Positions 7,030 through 16,926 of a stretch of DNA of 23,389 nucleotides are shown piece after piece; the first letter of the stretch is position 1, and each line of letters starts with the position of its first letter. The position numbers and the translations under genes were made by a program. Under the pieces are notes generated by a model. That model ran no database searches. It had not been told where the DNA came from and was given only the letters and a program-made list of their open reading frames with translations. The DNA is from a virus, in IMG/VR virus record IMGVR_UViG_3300028377_000058, positions 1 through 23,389 of that record. One strand, given 5' to 3'.

Positions 7030-7668
7030 ATGAGGTTAAATTCTAATTCATCGCAGTTTGTATTTTTACTACCAAGTGATTTCTTACCACAAGAAATACT
7101 GGAAACATACACTCCTATTTTAGAAAAAAATTGGGTTCAGTATGATAATGTAATTGATTACCTTTCTTCTACAATAAAGGAAATATCAGTACCTGGATTA
7201 TCAATTGAGTCTCCAACACAAATAAGAAAAAGAGGTAAAGAAATAAATTATAAACCAGCAACAAACGTTCAAGATATAGTAGCTACACGACAAATAGATA
7301 TTACATTTAGATCAGTGGATCAGGATCTTAACTATTGGTTACTGTGGGATATTTTCGTTAAACATTATTTAGATACAGAATTTGCTGAATATGTAGCTCC
7401 CTTTGTTGTTACGAGTCTTGATATACATAGGGATGCTATTTACCAAATAGTTTTTAGAGAAATTGTATTATTAACTGAATCTGAAAACAGATTATCTTAT
7501 TCTGATCAAGCATTTGGTGAGAAAACATTTACCTTGACTTTGAATTTTAACTGGATTGATATCAATTTCTTACTTAATGATTCTAAAGTTTTAGAATTAG
7601 ATAGGATAGATCCTATTATACAAAGTTTACCAGAGAATCCTGATGATTTTAGGAATCCACTTATGTAG
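7030..7668 (+). CDS. Tail-tube-fold protein (tube, tube-initiator or baseplate gp19/gp48/gp54-like)
   Basis: The 212-aa product has features of the T4-type tail tube fold: an N-terminal strand, I-K-E-I-S-V-P-G-L (56-64) where tube proteins carry a similar S-x-P-G turn, a basic K-R-G-K-E segment, a strand pair around I-D-I-T-F-R-S, a central helix (Y-W-L-L-W-D-I-F), and a C-terminal strand E-K-T-F-T-L-T-L-N-F-N-W. Tube-fold proteins stack as hexamers inside the contractile sheath. At 212 aa it is longer than T4 gp19 (163 aa) and shorter than gp48 and gp54, so it could be the tube or a tube initiator. It converges on the minus-strand ankyrin gene with only 7 bp between stops and no visible terminator. 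Confidence 0.55.
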   Translation: MRLNSNSSQFVFLLPSDFLPQEILETYTPILEKNWVQYDNVIDYLSSTIKEISVPGLSIESPTQIRKRGKEINYKPATNVQDIVATRQIDITFRSVDQDLNYWLLWDIFVKHYLDTEFAEYVAPFVVTSLDIHRDAIYQIVFREIVLLTESENRLSYSDQAFGEKTFTLTLNFNWIDINFLLNDSKVLELDRIDPIIQSLPENPDDFRNPLM

Positions 7669-7675
7669 TGGGTAT

Positions 7676-9130
7676 TTAGTTATCCAAGAACTTTTTAATT
7701 TGTTCCGCGGTTAATTTTTCTCTAACCCTTTCATCTTGAAGTAATAGTTTAACTATATCGGTATGTCCATTACCATAAGCCCATTTAATAGAATAATTTT
7801 TATTAGCACTTGGATCTACCCTCCCATCTTGAAGTAATAATTTGACTATCTCAGTATGTCCGTATTCAGAAGATCCTATAATAGATAAATTACTAGTAGT
7901 ACTAGGATCAACTCTTTGGTCTTGAAGTAATAATTTGACTACACCAATATGACCATTTTCAGAAGACATTCTAATAGCCCGACCATTATAAGCACTGGGA
8001 TCTACCCTTTCATCTTGAAGTAATAATTTGACTACTCCGGTATGACCATTTTCAGAAGACATTCTAATAGCATAGTTACTATCATCACTAGGATCTACTC
8101 TTTCATCTTGAAGTAATAATTTGACTACATCAGTATGTCCATTTTCGGAAGCCATTCTAATAGAATAATTATTATCAATAGTAGGATCTATCCCTTTATT
8201 TAATAGTCTTTTAACATCATCAATAAGACCATATTTACTCACTTCACTAATACTATAGTAATCTATTTTACTCCTAATATAATCTTTAGAATATGGTTTT
8301 AAATAATCCATATATGGTAATATATCTTCTTTTTTTCCTTCAGTATCATCCTTATAATGGATATCAGTAGGAAATCCATTTATACCAATAGTAGCTCCTA
8401 TCATAGATTTCTTATCAGATATATCTTTCGTAAAGTCATATATAAAATATTGTTTCTTGAAACCATCAGTATACTGTCCAAACATATTCTCACTTGTTGA
8501 TATACACCAGTGTTTAGATCCCAAATCACATGACCTATTATAATTATCTATCCATAAAATCAATGTATTACTATCTTTATAAACTAATTCCCTATCTCTA
8601 TATTTGATACTATCCGGATTCCATTTTCCTTGTAAATTAGTTATTAGTGATTTAGTATCTTTAATAAGGTCAGTAATATTCTTATACCTCCCACCCTTTT
8701 TAGAATAGAAATCTTTAATACTATCAATATTATCAATATTATTTTTAATGAGATCTTTTAATTCTTGATTTATAAGATTTCTAGATCTAGATGGAAGTGA
8801 TTTAATAACCTGGTTTATTTTAGTTTCATGTTTTTTATCAGTTAGATAATCATATAAACTTTCCGATGTTTTAAATGTGTTAATGTCTTTATCAAGTCCC
8901 ACATTTTTAATCATCTTATAAACATCTTCTAAGAAACCTATAGTAACTCCAGGGTGATGATCTTTATTATGAAACAACCATTCGGTAAATTTACCAAGGT
9001 ATCCTAAATTTTTTCTGAGTATATTTTTTAGCTCAAGATAAAACCTATCATTGGGTGGGATATCATTTTCATCCAAATATTTCTTAGCTTGTCTGACATT
9101 TTCGAATATTTCATACCTCTGAATATACAT
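7676..9130 (-). CDS. Ankyrin-repeat protein with an N-terminal W-C-I-S domain; cargo gene inside the structural block
   Basis: The 484-aa product has an N-terminal part of about 290 residues, mostly helical to about residue 170, then a beta-rich domain with L-I-L-W-I-D-N-Y (190-197), C-D-L-G-S-K-H-W-C-I-S (201-211) and Y-F-I-Y-D-F. A motif of this type (T/K-x-W-C-I-S) recurs in phage hypothetical proteins, but its function is unknown to me. Residues about 293-475 are six ankyrin-type repeats: one degenerate, then five regular 31-residue units of the form S-E-N-G-H-T-D-V-V-K-L-L-L-Q-D-E-R-V-D-P-S. Ankyrin repeats bind proteins. The gene lies on the opposite strand between late structural genes, with a 77-bp divergent gap before the 1063-aa gene, so it is likely a moron aimed at a host or virion protein. 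Confidence 0.75.
   Translation of the reverse strand: MYIQRYEIFENVRQAKKYLDENDIPPNDRFYLELKNILRKNLGYLGKFTEWLFHNKDHHPGVTIGFLEDVYKMIKNVGLDKDINTFKTSESLYDYLTDKKHETKINQVIKSLPSRSRNLINQELKDLIKNNIDNIDSIKDFYSKKGGRYKNITDLIKDTKSLITNLQGKWNPDSIKYRDRELVYKDSNTLILWIDNYNRSCDLGSKHWCISTSENMFGQYTDGFKKQYFIYDFTKDISDKKSMIGATIGINGFPTDIHYKDDTEGKKEDILPYMDYLKPYSKDYIRSKIDYYSISEVSKYGLIDDVKRLLNKGIDPTIDNNYSIRMASENGHTDVVKLLLQDERVDPSDDSNYAIRMSSENGHTGVVKLLLQDERVDPSAYNGRAIRMSSENGHIGVVKLLLQDQRVDPSTTSNLSIIGSSEYGHTEIVKLLLQDGRVDPSANKNYSIKWAYGNGHTDIVKLLLQDERVREKLTAEQIKKFLDN
7732..8196 (-). repeat. Five tandem 93-bp repeats encoding ankyrin units
   Basis: The string CTTGAAGTAATA recurs at an exact 93-bp period (unit anchors at 7732, 7825, 7918, 8011 and 8104). 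The left half of each unit is nearly identical and the right half is variable. One more degenerate unit follows to about 8260. The period is in frame (31 codons), pointing to expansion by recombination or slippage. Confidence 0.85.
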
Positions 9131-9207
9131 ACCTTTATATATTAAATTAAAAAACCACGCTGAAAGAACTACTTATTAATATATAACTAAAAATTACACC
9201 ACATAAT

Positions 9208-12200
9208 ATGCAAAAAAATTCATTTGCTACAGTAGCTTCGCAAGTAGTTAATTATAACTCAAATATTTTAGAACTTTTAAGTAAATTAGATAATGTATCT
9301 ACATCAAATGAAAGTTCAATTCCGATTAATTTTACTGATGATGGTGGAACTTTGAGTACGTATAATGTACCATCAATGGGATATTTACTTGGTGAGATAC
9401 AACGACTTAATAACAATATAAACACACTCTTCTCAATAGATACGAATGGTTCTCTTATACAACAGGCGGATAATAGATTTAAAAAAATAATAACTGTTGA
9501 TTTAAATGTCGAACCGAACACTATTAATAATTTAGATACGGTAAGTAGTTTTGTCTCTACTAATAATTGGTTTTTTGATTCACTTTTAAATCCTATGCTT
9601 TCTGTGGAAATAGATTTAAGTGATAGGGTTGAAAATAATGTTAGGAAATCTTTAGTTAGGAGATATATAGTAACTTTTGAGAAGGATTCGGAGGGGTCTC
9701 TTACTAATCTTGGTCAATCAGCCTTAAATAGTTTTAATAGTGACTTTAGAAACCAAGTTAATATTAGTTTAGACGAATTTGAATTTTGGCATGGATCAAC
9801 TCCTGGGGTTATAAGTCCCCTTAACCCTAATTATGATGAGCAAATGTTTGATTTAGAGCCAAATGAGGTTTTATATGATGGTATTTTTTCTGTATTGAAA
9901 ATTAAGGAAGATACACTTAATAGAAGATTGTGGTATCATTTAGATACACTTAATTACATTGTTACTGGTTCTGGAGAAGCATTAGAATTAAAGGATGGTG
10001 ATGAATTAATACTTAATCAGAATAATTCTACCACACGATATAAAATATTAGAAGTTTCTACAGCTTCAACCAATCCGAGAATTAGGTTAGAAAGGATAAC
10101 TGGTCTTGAACCAATTCCTGTGCTTGAGGGGAGTCTTAAAATATATTCTCCAATAGTTTTTAATAAGGTTATTAGAGTGTCAATAGGTTATAATGAAAGA
10201 AATGTTATTTTTGTTAAACCCATGAATGCTGATAACCATTTACTTGCAAAAGATTGGTCATTAGGGACAGGGTATTTTTCAAATGATTTGAATTTAACAT
10301 CAAATGATTCTGATAATGGTAAATCCATGGAACAGTTTTACCAAGAAAAAGTATTAGATTATGGTAAAGTTATTAAAGATTTAGTGAAAAAAAAGATACC
10401 AGAAGATTTAGGATCTATACCAAATATACCACTTTTAAATGAAAATAACTTCAGAGTGGTTCAGGTTAATAAACATTTAACTGATAATCCTAATAGAAGG
10501 TCAATTAGCCAAAAACATAATACTGGGGTTAAATTAAAATCCGAATTAACTCAAATTGATGAAGCTATAAAATCAAAATCAAAACAATTGAAAACAACTA
10601 AGTTTTCTTCTCCATCAACTAAGAAATCATTTGATAATGAAGTAAGACAACTAGTTAATAAAAAATCTTCTAAATCTAAGCAATTAAAAACAGCAGTTAA
10701 TGAAATATTAAGCTTATCATCAAATGCTGGTCTATCTAGAGTTAGAGCTAAATATAAAGTTAGAGGATTTTGGTTAATGCCTGACCCAAGAATAGTTAGG
10801 GGTAGTAGACCACAAGAAGTTATTCAGTTTAAAGTTCAATATAGATATATTTCACAAGATGGTCAAGAAAATCCAGTTCAAAGTTTTAAAATACAAAACA
10901 CAGATGGTGACTTATCAGAAAATGCAGCATATTCAAATTGGGAGGAAATAAGAACAGATGTTAGAAAAAGAATCAAAGATGAAAGTACCGGTGGGTATTA
11001 TTGGGAAATACAGGATGTTGCTGATTCTGATACACCAAATATTAATCAATTGGAAATACCTATTCAAGAAAATGAATCGGTAGAGATACGTATTAAATCG
11101 TTATCTGAAATAGGATATCCAGATTCACAATTAGAATCAGATTGGTCAGAGATTTTAACAATAGATTTTCCGGAAAACTTAACAGATGTTTTGGGTGATA
11201 ATGAATTTATCCTAAGAGAAGCTACTCAAGATGAATTGAAAGTTAGAATTGATACTGAGTTAGAAGCTAAGGGATTAGATGATCACCTTTCTAATATGGT
11301 AACCGTTGGTGATAAGGAATATATGCATACTGATGAAAAGATACTTACTAACATAAGAGATGATAATAGTGGGTTACAATTAAATTTATTTGAATATATA
11401 AATCGTTTAGAAAATAGACTTAAATCATTAGAAGAGGCTGTTAATAGAACTAAAGGTACTTTATCAGTGTCTATTATAAGAGATGAAGAGTATTTTTCAA
11501 TTAAAGGTAATGAAGAAATAACTTTCAATGTCGAGTGTGAAGATTACTTAAACGAATTCACAGGAAGCGGTGTTCCAACTGGAAGAGTTTATTCAAATGA
11601 TGTTTATATTATAAAAGACTTCCTACTAAAGGTAGAAAATACAGCATCAGAATCTATATTAGGATTATTATCTAATAGAAGTTATTATACTAATTCTGAT
11701 TTTTTAAGAACAGATGCTCCTCAAGTATTTTGGGTAAATGATAGAGATGAATTCACATATAATACATCAACTGGTAATACTCGAACTCAATTAAATAATC
11801 AATTCTTATATAACTCTAACTTTATTAGTGTTGATGATACAACAGTTGTTAAATTATCAGAAAATATAGGAAATGATTTCCAAATACAAAATTCTAATAG
11901 TTTAACTGGTATATTATCACAAACAGAATATAACGTTGGGTATTCAGAAAATAGTATTTTAGATTTTGTTAATAATAATAACTCTGTGGTAGAGAAATCT
12001 AAATGGGTAGATGATTCACCAACAGTTAGTTCAAATAGTAAATTACTAACTACTATACATCCTGTTGTTCAGAACTTAGAAAACTTAGTTGAAACTAATT
12101 CTGATAAAGTCAAAAGTGTTAACCCAGGTGATCAAGGATCAATACAGATCCCTATCAATATTTACTTTAAAATGAATAGTATTGATTTAAATTCGGGGAG

Positions 12201-12399
12201 TGGTAATAATTATGATTATATAAACTTGAATAATTCTTCTACTACAACACGACATATAAAAAGAGTTAGATTCTTTTTGGAGAATGAAGATGCTAATAGA
12301 CCATTTACTTTCACAGTTAAATTTAACATAAATAGAAATAAAGTAGGGATACAAAAAATAACACCAAATAAAAAGTTAGTTAAGTCTTCTAGGACTTAA
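9208..12399 (+). CDS. Large virion structural protein (probable baseplate/tail), 1063 aa, with an Fn3-like domain
   Basis: Residues 1 to about 80 are helical (L-L-S-K-L-D-N, then L-L-G-E-I-Q-R-L-N-N-N-I). Residues about 80-430 are beta-rich. A Lys/Ser-rich helical stretch covers about 440-495. Residues about 512-655 look like a fibronectin-III-type module (F-K-V-Q-Y-R-Y, then S-D-W-S-E-I-L-T-I-D-F-P). A short coiled coil, L-F-E-Y-I-N-R-L-E-N-R-L, follows near 725, and the rest is beta-rich with a basic C-terminus. Size, Fn3 content and position among tail genes suggest a baseplate-wedge or similar component; T4 gp7 is of comparable length, but no homology is claimed. The start at 9208 follows an AT-rich leader without a Shine-Dalgarno site. 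Confidence 0.6.
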   Translation: MQKNSFATVASQVVNYNSNILELLSKLDNVSTSNESSIPINFTDDGGTLSTYNVPSMGYLLGEIQRLNNNINTLFSIDTNGSLIQQADNRFKKIITVDLNVEPNTINNLDTVSSFVSTNNWFFDSLLNPMLSVEIDLSDRVENNVRKSLVRRYIVTFEKDSEGSLTNLGQSALNSFNSDFRNQVNISLDEFEFWHGSTPGVISPLNPNYDEQMFDLEPNEVLYDGIFSVLKIKEDTLNRRLWYHLDTLNYIVTGSGEALELKDGDELILNQNNSTTRYKILEVSTASTNPRIRLERITGLEPIPVLEGSLKIYSPIVFNKVIRVSIGYNERNVIFVKPMNADNHLLAKDWSLGTGYFSNDLNLTSNDSDNGKSMEQFYQEKVLDYGKVIKDLVKKKIPEDLGSIPNIPLLNENNFRVVQVNKHLTDNPNRRSISQKHNTGVKLKSELTQIDEAIKSKSKQLKTTKFSSPSTKKSFDNEVRQLVNKKSSKSKQLKTAVNEILSLSSNAGLSRVRAKYKVRGFWLMPDPRIVRGSRPQEVIQFKVQYRYISQDGQENPVQSFKIQNTDGDLSENAAYSNWEEIRTDVRKRIKDESTGGYYWEIQDVADSDTPNINQLEIPIQENESVEIRIKSLSEIGYPDSQLESDWSEILTIDFPENLTDVLGDNEFILREATQDELKVRIDTELEAKGLDDHLSNMVTVGDKEYMHTDEKILTNIRDDNSGLQLNLFEYINRLENRLKSLEEAVNRTKGTLSVSIIRDEEYFSIKGNEEITFNVECEDYLNEFTGSGVPTGRVYSNDVYIIKDFLLKVENTASESILGLLSNRSYYTNSDFLRTDAPQVFWVNDRDEFTYNTSTGNTRTQLNNQFLYNSNFISVDDTTVVKLSENIGNDFQIQNSNSLTGILSQTEYNVGYSENSILDFVNNNNSVVEKSKWVDDSPTVSSNSKLLTTIHPVVQNLENLVETNSDKVKSVNPGDQGSIQIPINIYFKMNSIDLNSGSGNNYDYINLNNSSTTTRHIKRVRFFLENEDANRPFTFTVKFNINRNKVGIQKITPNKKLVKSSRT

Positions 12400-12400
12400 C
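12379..12400 (+). other. Hairpin spanning the stop codon of the 1063-aa gene
   Basis: GTTAAGTC (12379-12386) and GACTTAAC (12393-12400) form a perfect 8-bp stem with a 6-nt loop. The TAA stop (12397-12399) lies in the right arm. No T-tract follows, so it may be an mRNA-processing or stability element rather than a terminator. Confidence 0.4.
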
Positions 12401-12427
12401 ACACTAAGAAATAAATAGTTATTAATT

Positions 12428-15400
12428 ATGAAAAGTTTCGGATTATTACATACAAATGTTGCTTTAACAACAAATTTACAGATAATGGTTTCTCCAGATG
12501 GTCACCTATATATGGAAAGTATAGATTCTAATGAAGAAATGTCTTCAGATAGGTTTAAAAAGGTTGAATTTAGAAAAGATGCAAATTTTGATAAATTAAT
12601 ACCCACATTTTATGAAGATTTACCAGCTAACTATGCTTTTGAAATAAGATATGATGAGGATAATGATGATATGTTTGATAGTTACTCTAAACAGTTTGAT
12701 GATCTTTACCAAATGGGGTGTAGTAATGTCGATAATGTAAATTATAATGAAGAATTTTCATGCTTTGCTCCATTACATTTTGAGAAAAATAGTTTCCCTA
12801 AAGGTTTTATGATATTTAGAGCTGATGGTCCAGGATTAATAGAAATAACAAATGGTAATTTCAGAGAACAAATATTAAATAAACTGAAATGTATTCAATA
12901 TTTTAATATGGATGGAGAATCACCCTTGGGTGAATGGATTAAAAACTCATTTAAAGAAGAAAAGGAATTTCCTGATTTTAAATTTAGTTTAGATGTTAGA
13001 AGTGATGAGTTTTCAGAATGGTCAGGGATAGACTATCTAACAGGTGGATATACAACAAAATCTTTATTTATGAAAGATTTGTTAGAAACAGAAAACACTT
13101 TCTTTGACTTAGAAAAAACTTTAACATCAGGATATCAAGAAAATAAAATAGTTTACCCAAATATAGTTAACTTCAATTTTCTATTTGATGATACACCAGC
13201 TACTAAAAAAACACTTAGGAAATGGTCAATAAATAGGTATTATGGGTTTTATATAGATATCTTAGAGAATGTTAAAAACATAACTCCATATTCACCATTT
13301 GAATTATACAGTGATGTTAAAATATTGGATAATATAATCATATCTTCACAAGTAGATCCGTTTGTTAGAGGATATAAAGATACTAAAACCTTTGTTGAAT
13401 ATAAAGGTGGATTCTACCAAGTTAGAATAGATAATTTAGGTAGGTATAAAATAATATCACCATTTGATTTAAGTGGTGAAGAAGGTTTGTTAAATAAAGA
13501 AGTCATTTCAATAAATGAGAATAATGAGATTTCTTATGATCCTAAATTTAATACTACTAATTTTGAAATAGATTCATTTGATACGGCTGATGTTTGGGTT
13601 ATACGAGTTGATGATAAATTCCATAGAATAGTTAAAGATGGTAATAAATATTCTATATTAACAGATTATGGGTTTTCTATAAATAATAACAAACTAGAGT
13701 ATTGGATAAATGAAACAGATGAATCTTTTAAAACCACTATTGACTTAAATAAAGTTGATGAAAATAACCCACCTATGAATTTCAATATTTATAGATTGAA
13801 TTTTAGTGATATTAAAGATTTTGATAGCGAATTGATAGAAACTGGATTTAATAGGTATGAATATGAAAAAAAGGATGTTATATCAAGTACATTAGAACCA
13901 AAATCATTTAAAATAAAACCATCTGAAAGTGATATAAATATAGAATTTAATGAATATATTTATGGTAATGAGCTTGTTAATATACCTACAAGTTCAGAAT
14001 ATATAGGTAATTCAGAGTTATTTGAAATAAATAACCCTAATAATACAGAAATATCTGATCTATCAAATATATGGAGAAAGAATCCAATATTTACCAAGTG
14101 GGGATATCAAGGATCATTAAACAATAGTGATTACCCATATAGGTTTAATAATTCGTTTTATGGGGAGAATTTAAATAAAAGCACAAATGTATATGAACAA
14201 TACCCTTCAAGAATTGAAAGAAATTTAGATTATTTCTACACAATAAATCCTGATAGTAATGACTATATTGATCACACATTACACATATCAGAGGTAGGTA
14301 TAAATGGTGATATTGATACTGATTTTGACTTTGGTATAGATAAATACTTAAATGTTGGTACAGTTAGTTGTGGAACTATTAGTACTACATATAGTAATGA
14401 TTATTTTAGTTACATTTTCTCTAAAAAGGAGAAATTAGATAATGGAGATCTTGTTAGAAATACTAATAAATATTCATATATTTTAAAAGGAGATGATGAT
14501 ATACCTAACATGACATTATTTAGAGGCATTAACTTTAAAATGTATAAAGTTGATAAGGTTAATACTAGTGTATCTCAAACAGGTAATAAAAGTATAGATG
14601 ATATCTCAATTTTAACATCTAATATGTTCGAAAATTGGAAGTTCTCTATAATATTATCTGATCTTAAATTTAACATTGATGATGATTTCACACCAATATC
14701 AAATACCTCATCTCAATGGGATATAATTGACACTTGGAAAACTAGCGAATCTTATGATGAGAATAGTCTTGTATTATATCAAGATGTTGTTTATATTTCT
14801 TCTACAAGTTCGGTTATTGAATCCACTATTAATAATCCAGGTAATTCTCCTGATTGGTCATTATACACTGGCGATACCCCATTTTGGAATCCGACTAATA
14901 CATATACAAATGATTGGGTGAGTATGTATGGTGAATATTATACTCATAATAATGGCAGTACTAGTTCAACAAATTTTTATAACCCATCATCTACATATTC
15001 AGAATTTGATCATGTTATTTATAATAATAAATATTATGAATCATCAAGTAATAGTAATGATTCTATTCCTAAATCAAATAATTGGATTGAAATTGATGAA
15101 TCAACAGCTCAGCCTTTATGGAATATTGTTAATCTTTGGTCATCCAATATAACATACCCTGTTAATAACTATGTTTATTATAAGGGAACAGTTTATAGGA
15201 ATTTAATCCCATCTAACTTAGATAATATACCTGATGAATCAACATCACAATGGGAAAGGAAACATTCATTCATACCAGAGAAAGATAGAGTTTATGGAAC
15301 ATCTAAAAATAATAATAATGTTATATTAATGAATAATAAATATTATTTAACCATACAAGAAGGTAACACATTAAATAATGGAATAAATATCTATGTAAAT

Positions 15401-16174
15401 AAAAAATGGAATAATATTCTGATTCAAATTTATATAGATGATAATACGGTTGGTAATATTAAAAATGCTAACAGGGATGAATTATATGATAATATTAGTG
15501 AGAAAATAACAGCCTATAATTTCATAGGTAGTTTAAATGATATTAGTGAAAAGAATGGGTTTCTAAATTACTTAAATTATTATATTATTGAAGAGGATTT
15601 AACATACAAAAAATATAATTTGAATAATATAGAAGAACTTCCGTATGTAATTTCAGCAGAAGATCCTGATAGTTTTGATTGTCTTATGGGGTCACTTAAA
15701 AGATCTACTATAAGATTAAGTGAGAATATATTAAAACCACAATTAAAATTAAAAAATAATGAAATTAATAATATTGGTGAATTGAACTATTATAATAATG
15801 AAGCTATATCAACATCTATTCGACAAGTAACTGATGATGAGAAAGATAATTTAACAACTAAAATTGCTCTATATAGGTTCAATGGTAATTATTCCCCTAT
15901 TTTTAAAGAAATAGAAATATTTAAAAGACCGACATTATGTTGTGAAATTAATGGTAATTATATATTTGATGAGGAACTAAGTTATTTTGGTATTATCAAA
16001 GAAAAAATTATTTCTAAAGTAAATTTAAGGGATAATGTTTTAAAGTTAAAGGATAAAAAATCCACAAGATCTATATACCCAAAGTTGGATGAATTTGGAT
16101 ACTATGTTACTGAACATAATATTTTTAAATCTACATGGGATGAAAAGTTCTATACTCGTGTTGAGAAAAAATAA
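12428..16174 (+). CDS. Very large virion protein, 1248 aa, with carbohydrate-binding (CBM5/12-like) modules
   Basis: This is the largest product in the window. It has no signal peptide or membrane segment and is rich in Asn, Asp, Tyr and Phe, as in tail and adhesion proteins. Residues about 764-945 contain four short tandem modules of the form W/Y...Y....-V-x-Y-x-x-x-x-Y...W, for example L-V-L-Y-Q-D-V-V-Y, V-S-M-Y-G-E-Y-Y, V-I-Y-N-N-K-Y-Y and Y-V-Y-Y-K-G-T-V-Y. This pattern is typical of CBM5/12 (chitin-binding-type) modules, which bind polysaccharides. A beta-rich N-terminal half and a C-terminal part with a single C-C (about residue 1173) surround them. A receptor-binding or baseplate-attached host-recognition role is inferred. 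It is followed 15 bp later by the 235-aa gene, probably co-transcribed. Confidence 0.6.
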   Translation: MKSFGLLHTNVALTTNLQIMVSPDGHLYMESIDSNEEMSSDRFKKVEFRKDANFDKLIPTFYEDLPANYAFEIRYDEDNDDMFDSYSKQFDDLYQMGCSNVDNVNYNEEFSCFAPLHFEKNSFPKGFMIFRADGPGLIEITNGNFREQILNKLKCIQYFNMDGESPLGEWIKNSFKEEKEFPDFKFSLDVRSDEFSEWSGIDYLTGGYTTKSLFMKDLLETENTFFDLEKTLTSGYQENKIVYPNIVNFNFLFDDTPATKKTLRKWSINRYYGFYIDILENVKNITPYSPFELYSDVKILDNIIISSQVDPFVRGYKDTKTFVEYKGGFYQVRIDNLGRYKIISPFDLSGEEGLLNKEVISINENNEISYDPKFNTTNFEIDSFDTADVWVIRVDDKFHRIVKDGNKYSILTDYGFSINNNKLEYWINETDESFKTTIDLNKVDENNPPMNFNIYRLNFSDIKDFDSELIETGFNRYEYEKKDVISSTLEPKSFKIKPSESDINIEFNEYIYGNELVNIPTSSEYIGNSELFEINNPNNTEISDLSNIWRKNPIFTKWGYQGSLNNSDYPYRFNNSFYGENLNKSTNVYEQYPSRIERNLDYFYTINPDSNDYIDHTLHISEVGINGDIDTDFDFGIDKYLNVGTVSCGTISTTYSNDYFSYIFSKKEKLDNGDLVRNTNKYSYILKGDDDIPNMTLFRGINFKMYKVDKVNTSVSQTGNKSIDDISILTSNMFENWKFSIILSDLKFNIDDDFTPISNTSSQWDIIDTWKTSESYDENSLVLYQDVVYISSTSSVIESTINNPGNSPDWSLYTGDTPFWNPTNTYTNDWVSMYGEYYTHNNGSTSSTNFYNPSSTYSEFDHVIYNNKYYESSSNSNDSIPKSNNWIEIDESTAQPLWNIVNLWSSNITYPVNNYVYYKGTVYRNLIPSNLDNIPDESTSQWERKHSFIPEKDRVYGTSKNNNNVILMNNKYYLTIQEGNTLNNGINIYVNKKWNNILIQIYIDDNTVGNIKNANRDELYDNISEKITAYNFIGSLNDISEKNGFLNYLNYYIIEEDLTYKKYNLNNIEELPYVISAEDPDSFDCLMGSLKRSTIRLSENILKPQLKLKNNEINNIGELNYYNNEAISTSIRQVTDDEKDNLTTKIALYRFNGNYSPIFKEIEIFKRPTLCCEINGNYIFDEELSYFGIIKEKIISKVNLRDNVLKLKDKKSTRSIYPKLDEFGYYVTEHNIFKSTWDEKFYTRVEKK

Positions 16175-16189
16175 TAATAATAATATATT

Positions 16190-16897
16190 ATGAAAAAGAG
16201 TTATATATCACCAGAATTTAAATATTCTAAAGTTGAGGGTTCTTTCAATATGTCTGAGCAAAAAAGTTTTTTTGGTTCTAAAATGCTAGATATAGAAGAT
16301 AGTATTAGTATTGAAGATACGGATATAATCTATTACCAAAATGATAATAGGGAACAAATAAACGAAACTCAGGAGGAACTATTAGACCCATATACATATT
16401 CACCAAGTGATGATAAGGAAGTCAACCACACGTTAATATATGATAAATCACAAACTGAATTTGATAAAATAAATAATACTAAGTGGATTTTAGATATAAA
16501 TTTGAGGGAAATTTTAAAAAATTACATTTTCATTCAATTAAAAAGGTCTAGAGCTTTTGAGGGTATTTTGAATGTTAAGACAAGGGATAGTAGTGTAAAC
16601 CAATCAATCTATGATTATATAGTTAGTAATTTATTAGATCGGTATAAATTTAATAAGATAGATTTATTCATTAAATATAAATCTCTTTTAGATGATAATA
16701 ACCTACAACCAAATATAGAAGATAGTAGTAATATAAATTACGATTCTAATATTTCTGATGTAAGTAATATAGAAAATAAGGTTGAGTATAATTTAGACTA
16801 TGATGAGAAGTTTTTAAAGGTAAATTTTAAACAAAGTAAGGTGAGATCAGAATTCAAATTCAATTATTACTTCAATATTAAATTCAAAAAAGCTTAG
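16190..16897 (+). CDS. Probable tail/baseplate-associated protein of unknown function, 235 aa
   Basis: The protein is acidic and Asn-rich, with an unstructured N-terminal about 90 residues (many Asp, Glu, Ser) followed by a helical-then-beta segment: W-I-L-D-I-N-L-R-E-I-L-K-N-Y-I-F-I-Q-L-K (98-117), then a C-terminal beta region ending F-K-F-N-Y-Y-F-N-I-K-F. It has no cysteines and no membrane segment. It lies 15 bp after the 1248-aa gene and 29 bp before the next small gene, on the same strand, so it is most likely a late protein partnering the large tail proteins. The family is not recognised. Confidence 0.55.
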   Translation: MKKSYISPEFKYSKVEGSFNMSEQKSFFGSKMLDIEDSISIEDTDIIYYQNDNREQINETQEELLDPYTYSPSDDKEVNHTLIYDKSQTEFDKINNTKWILDINLREILKNYIFIQLKRSRAFEGILNVKTRDSSVNQSIYDYIVSNLLDRYKFNKIDLFIKYKSLLDDNNLQPNIEDSSNINYDSNISDVSNIENKVEYNLDYDEKFLKVNFKQSKVRSEFKFNYYFNIKFKKA

Positions 16898-16926
16898 GAA
16901 AGGTTATCTATCTGAATATATAATGT

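Noticed and set aside
7732-8196. CRISPR-like regular repeats
   Set aside because: The 93-bp units are in-frame ankyrin codons with no spacer/repeat structure.
14727-15152. Two forward ORFs of 64 and 74 residues inside the 1248-aa gene
   Set aside because: Hydrophobic, low-complexity frames shadowing the repeated CBM-like segment; the main frame has clear module structure.
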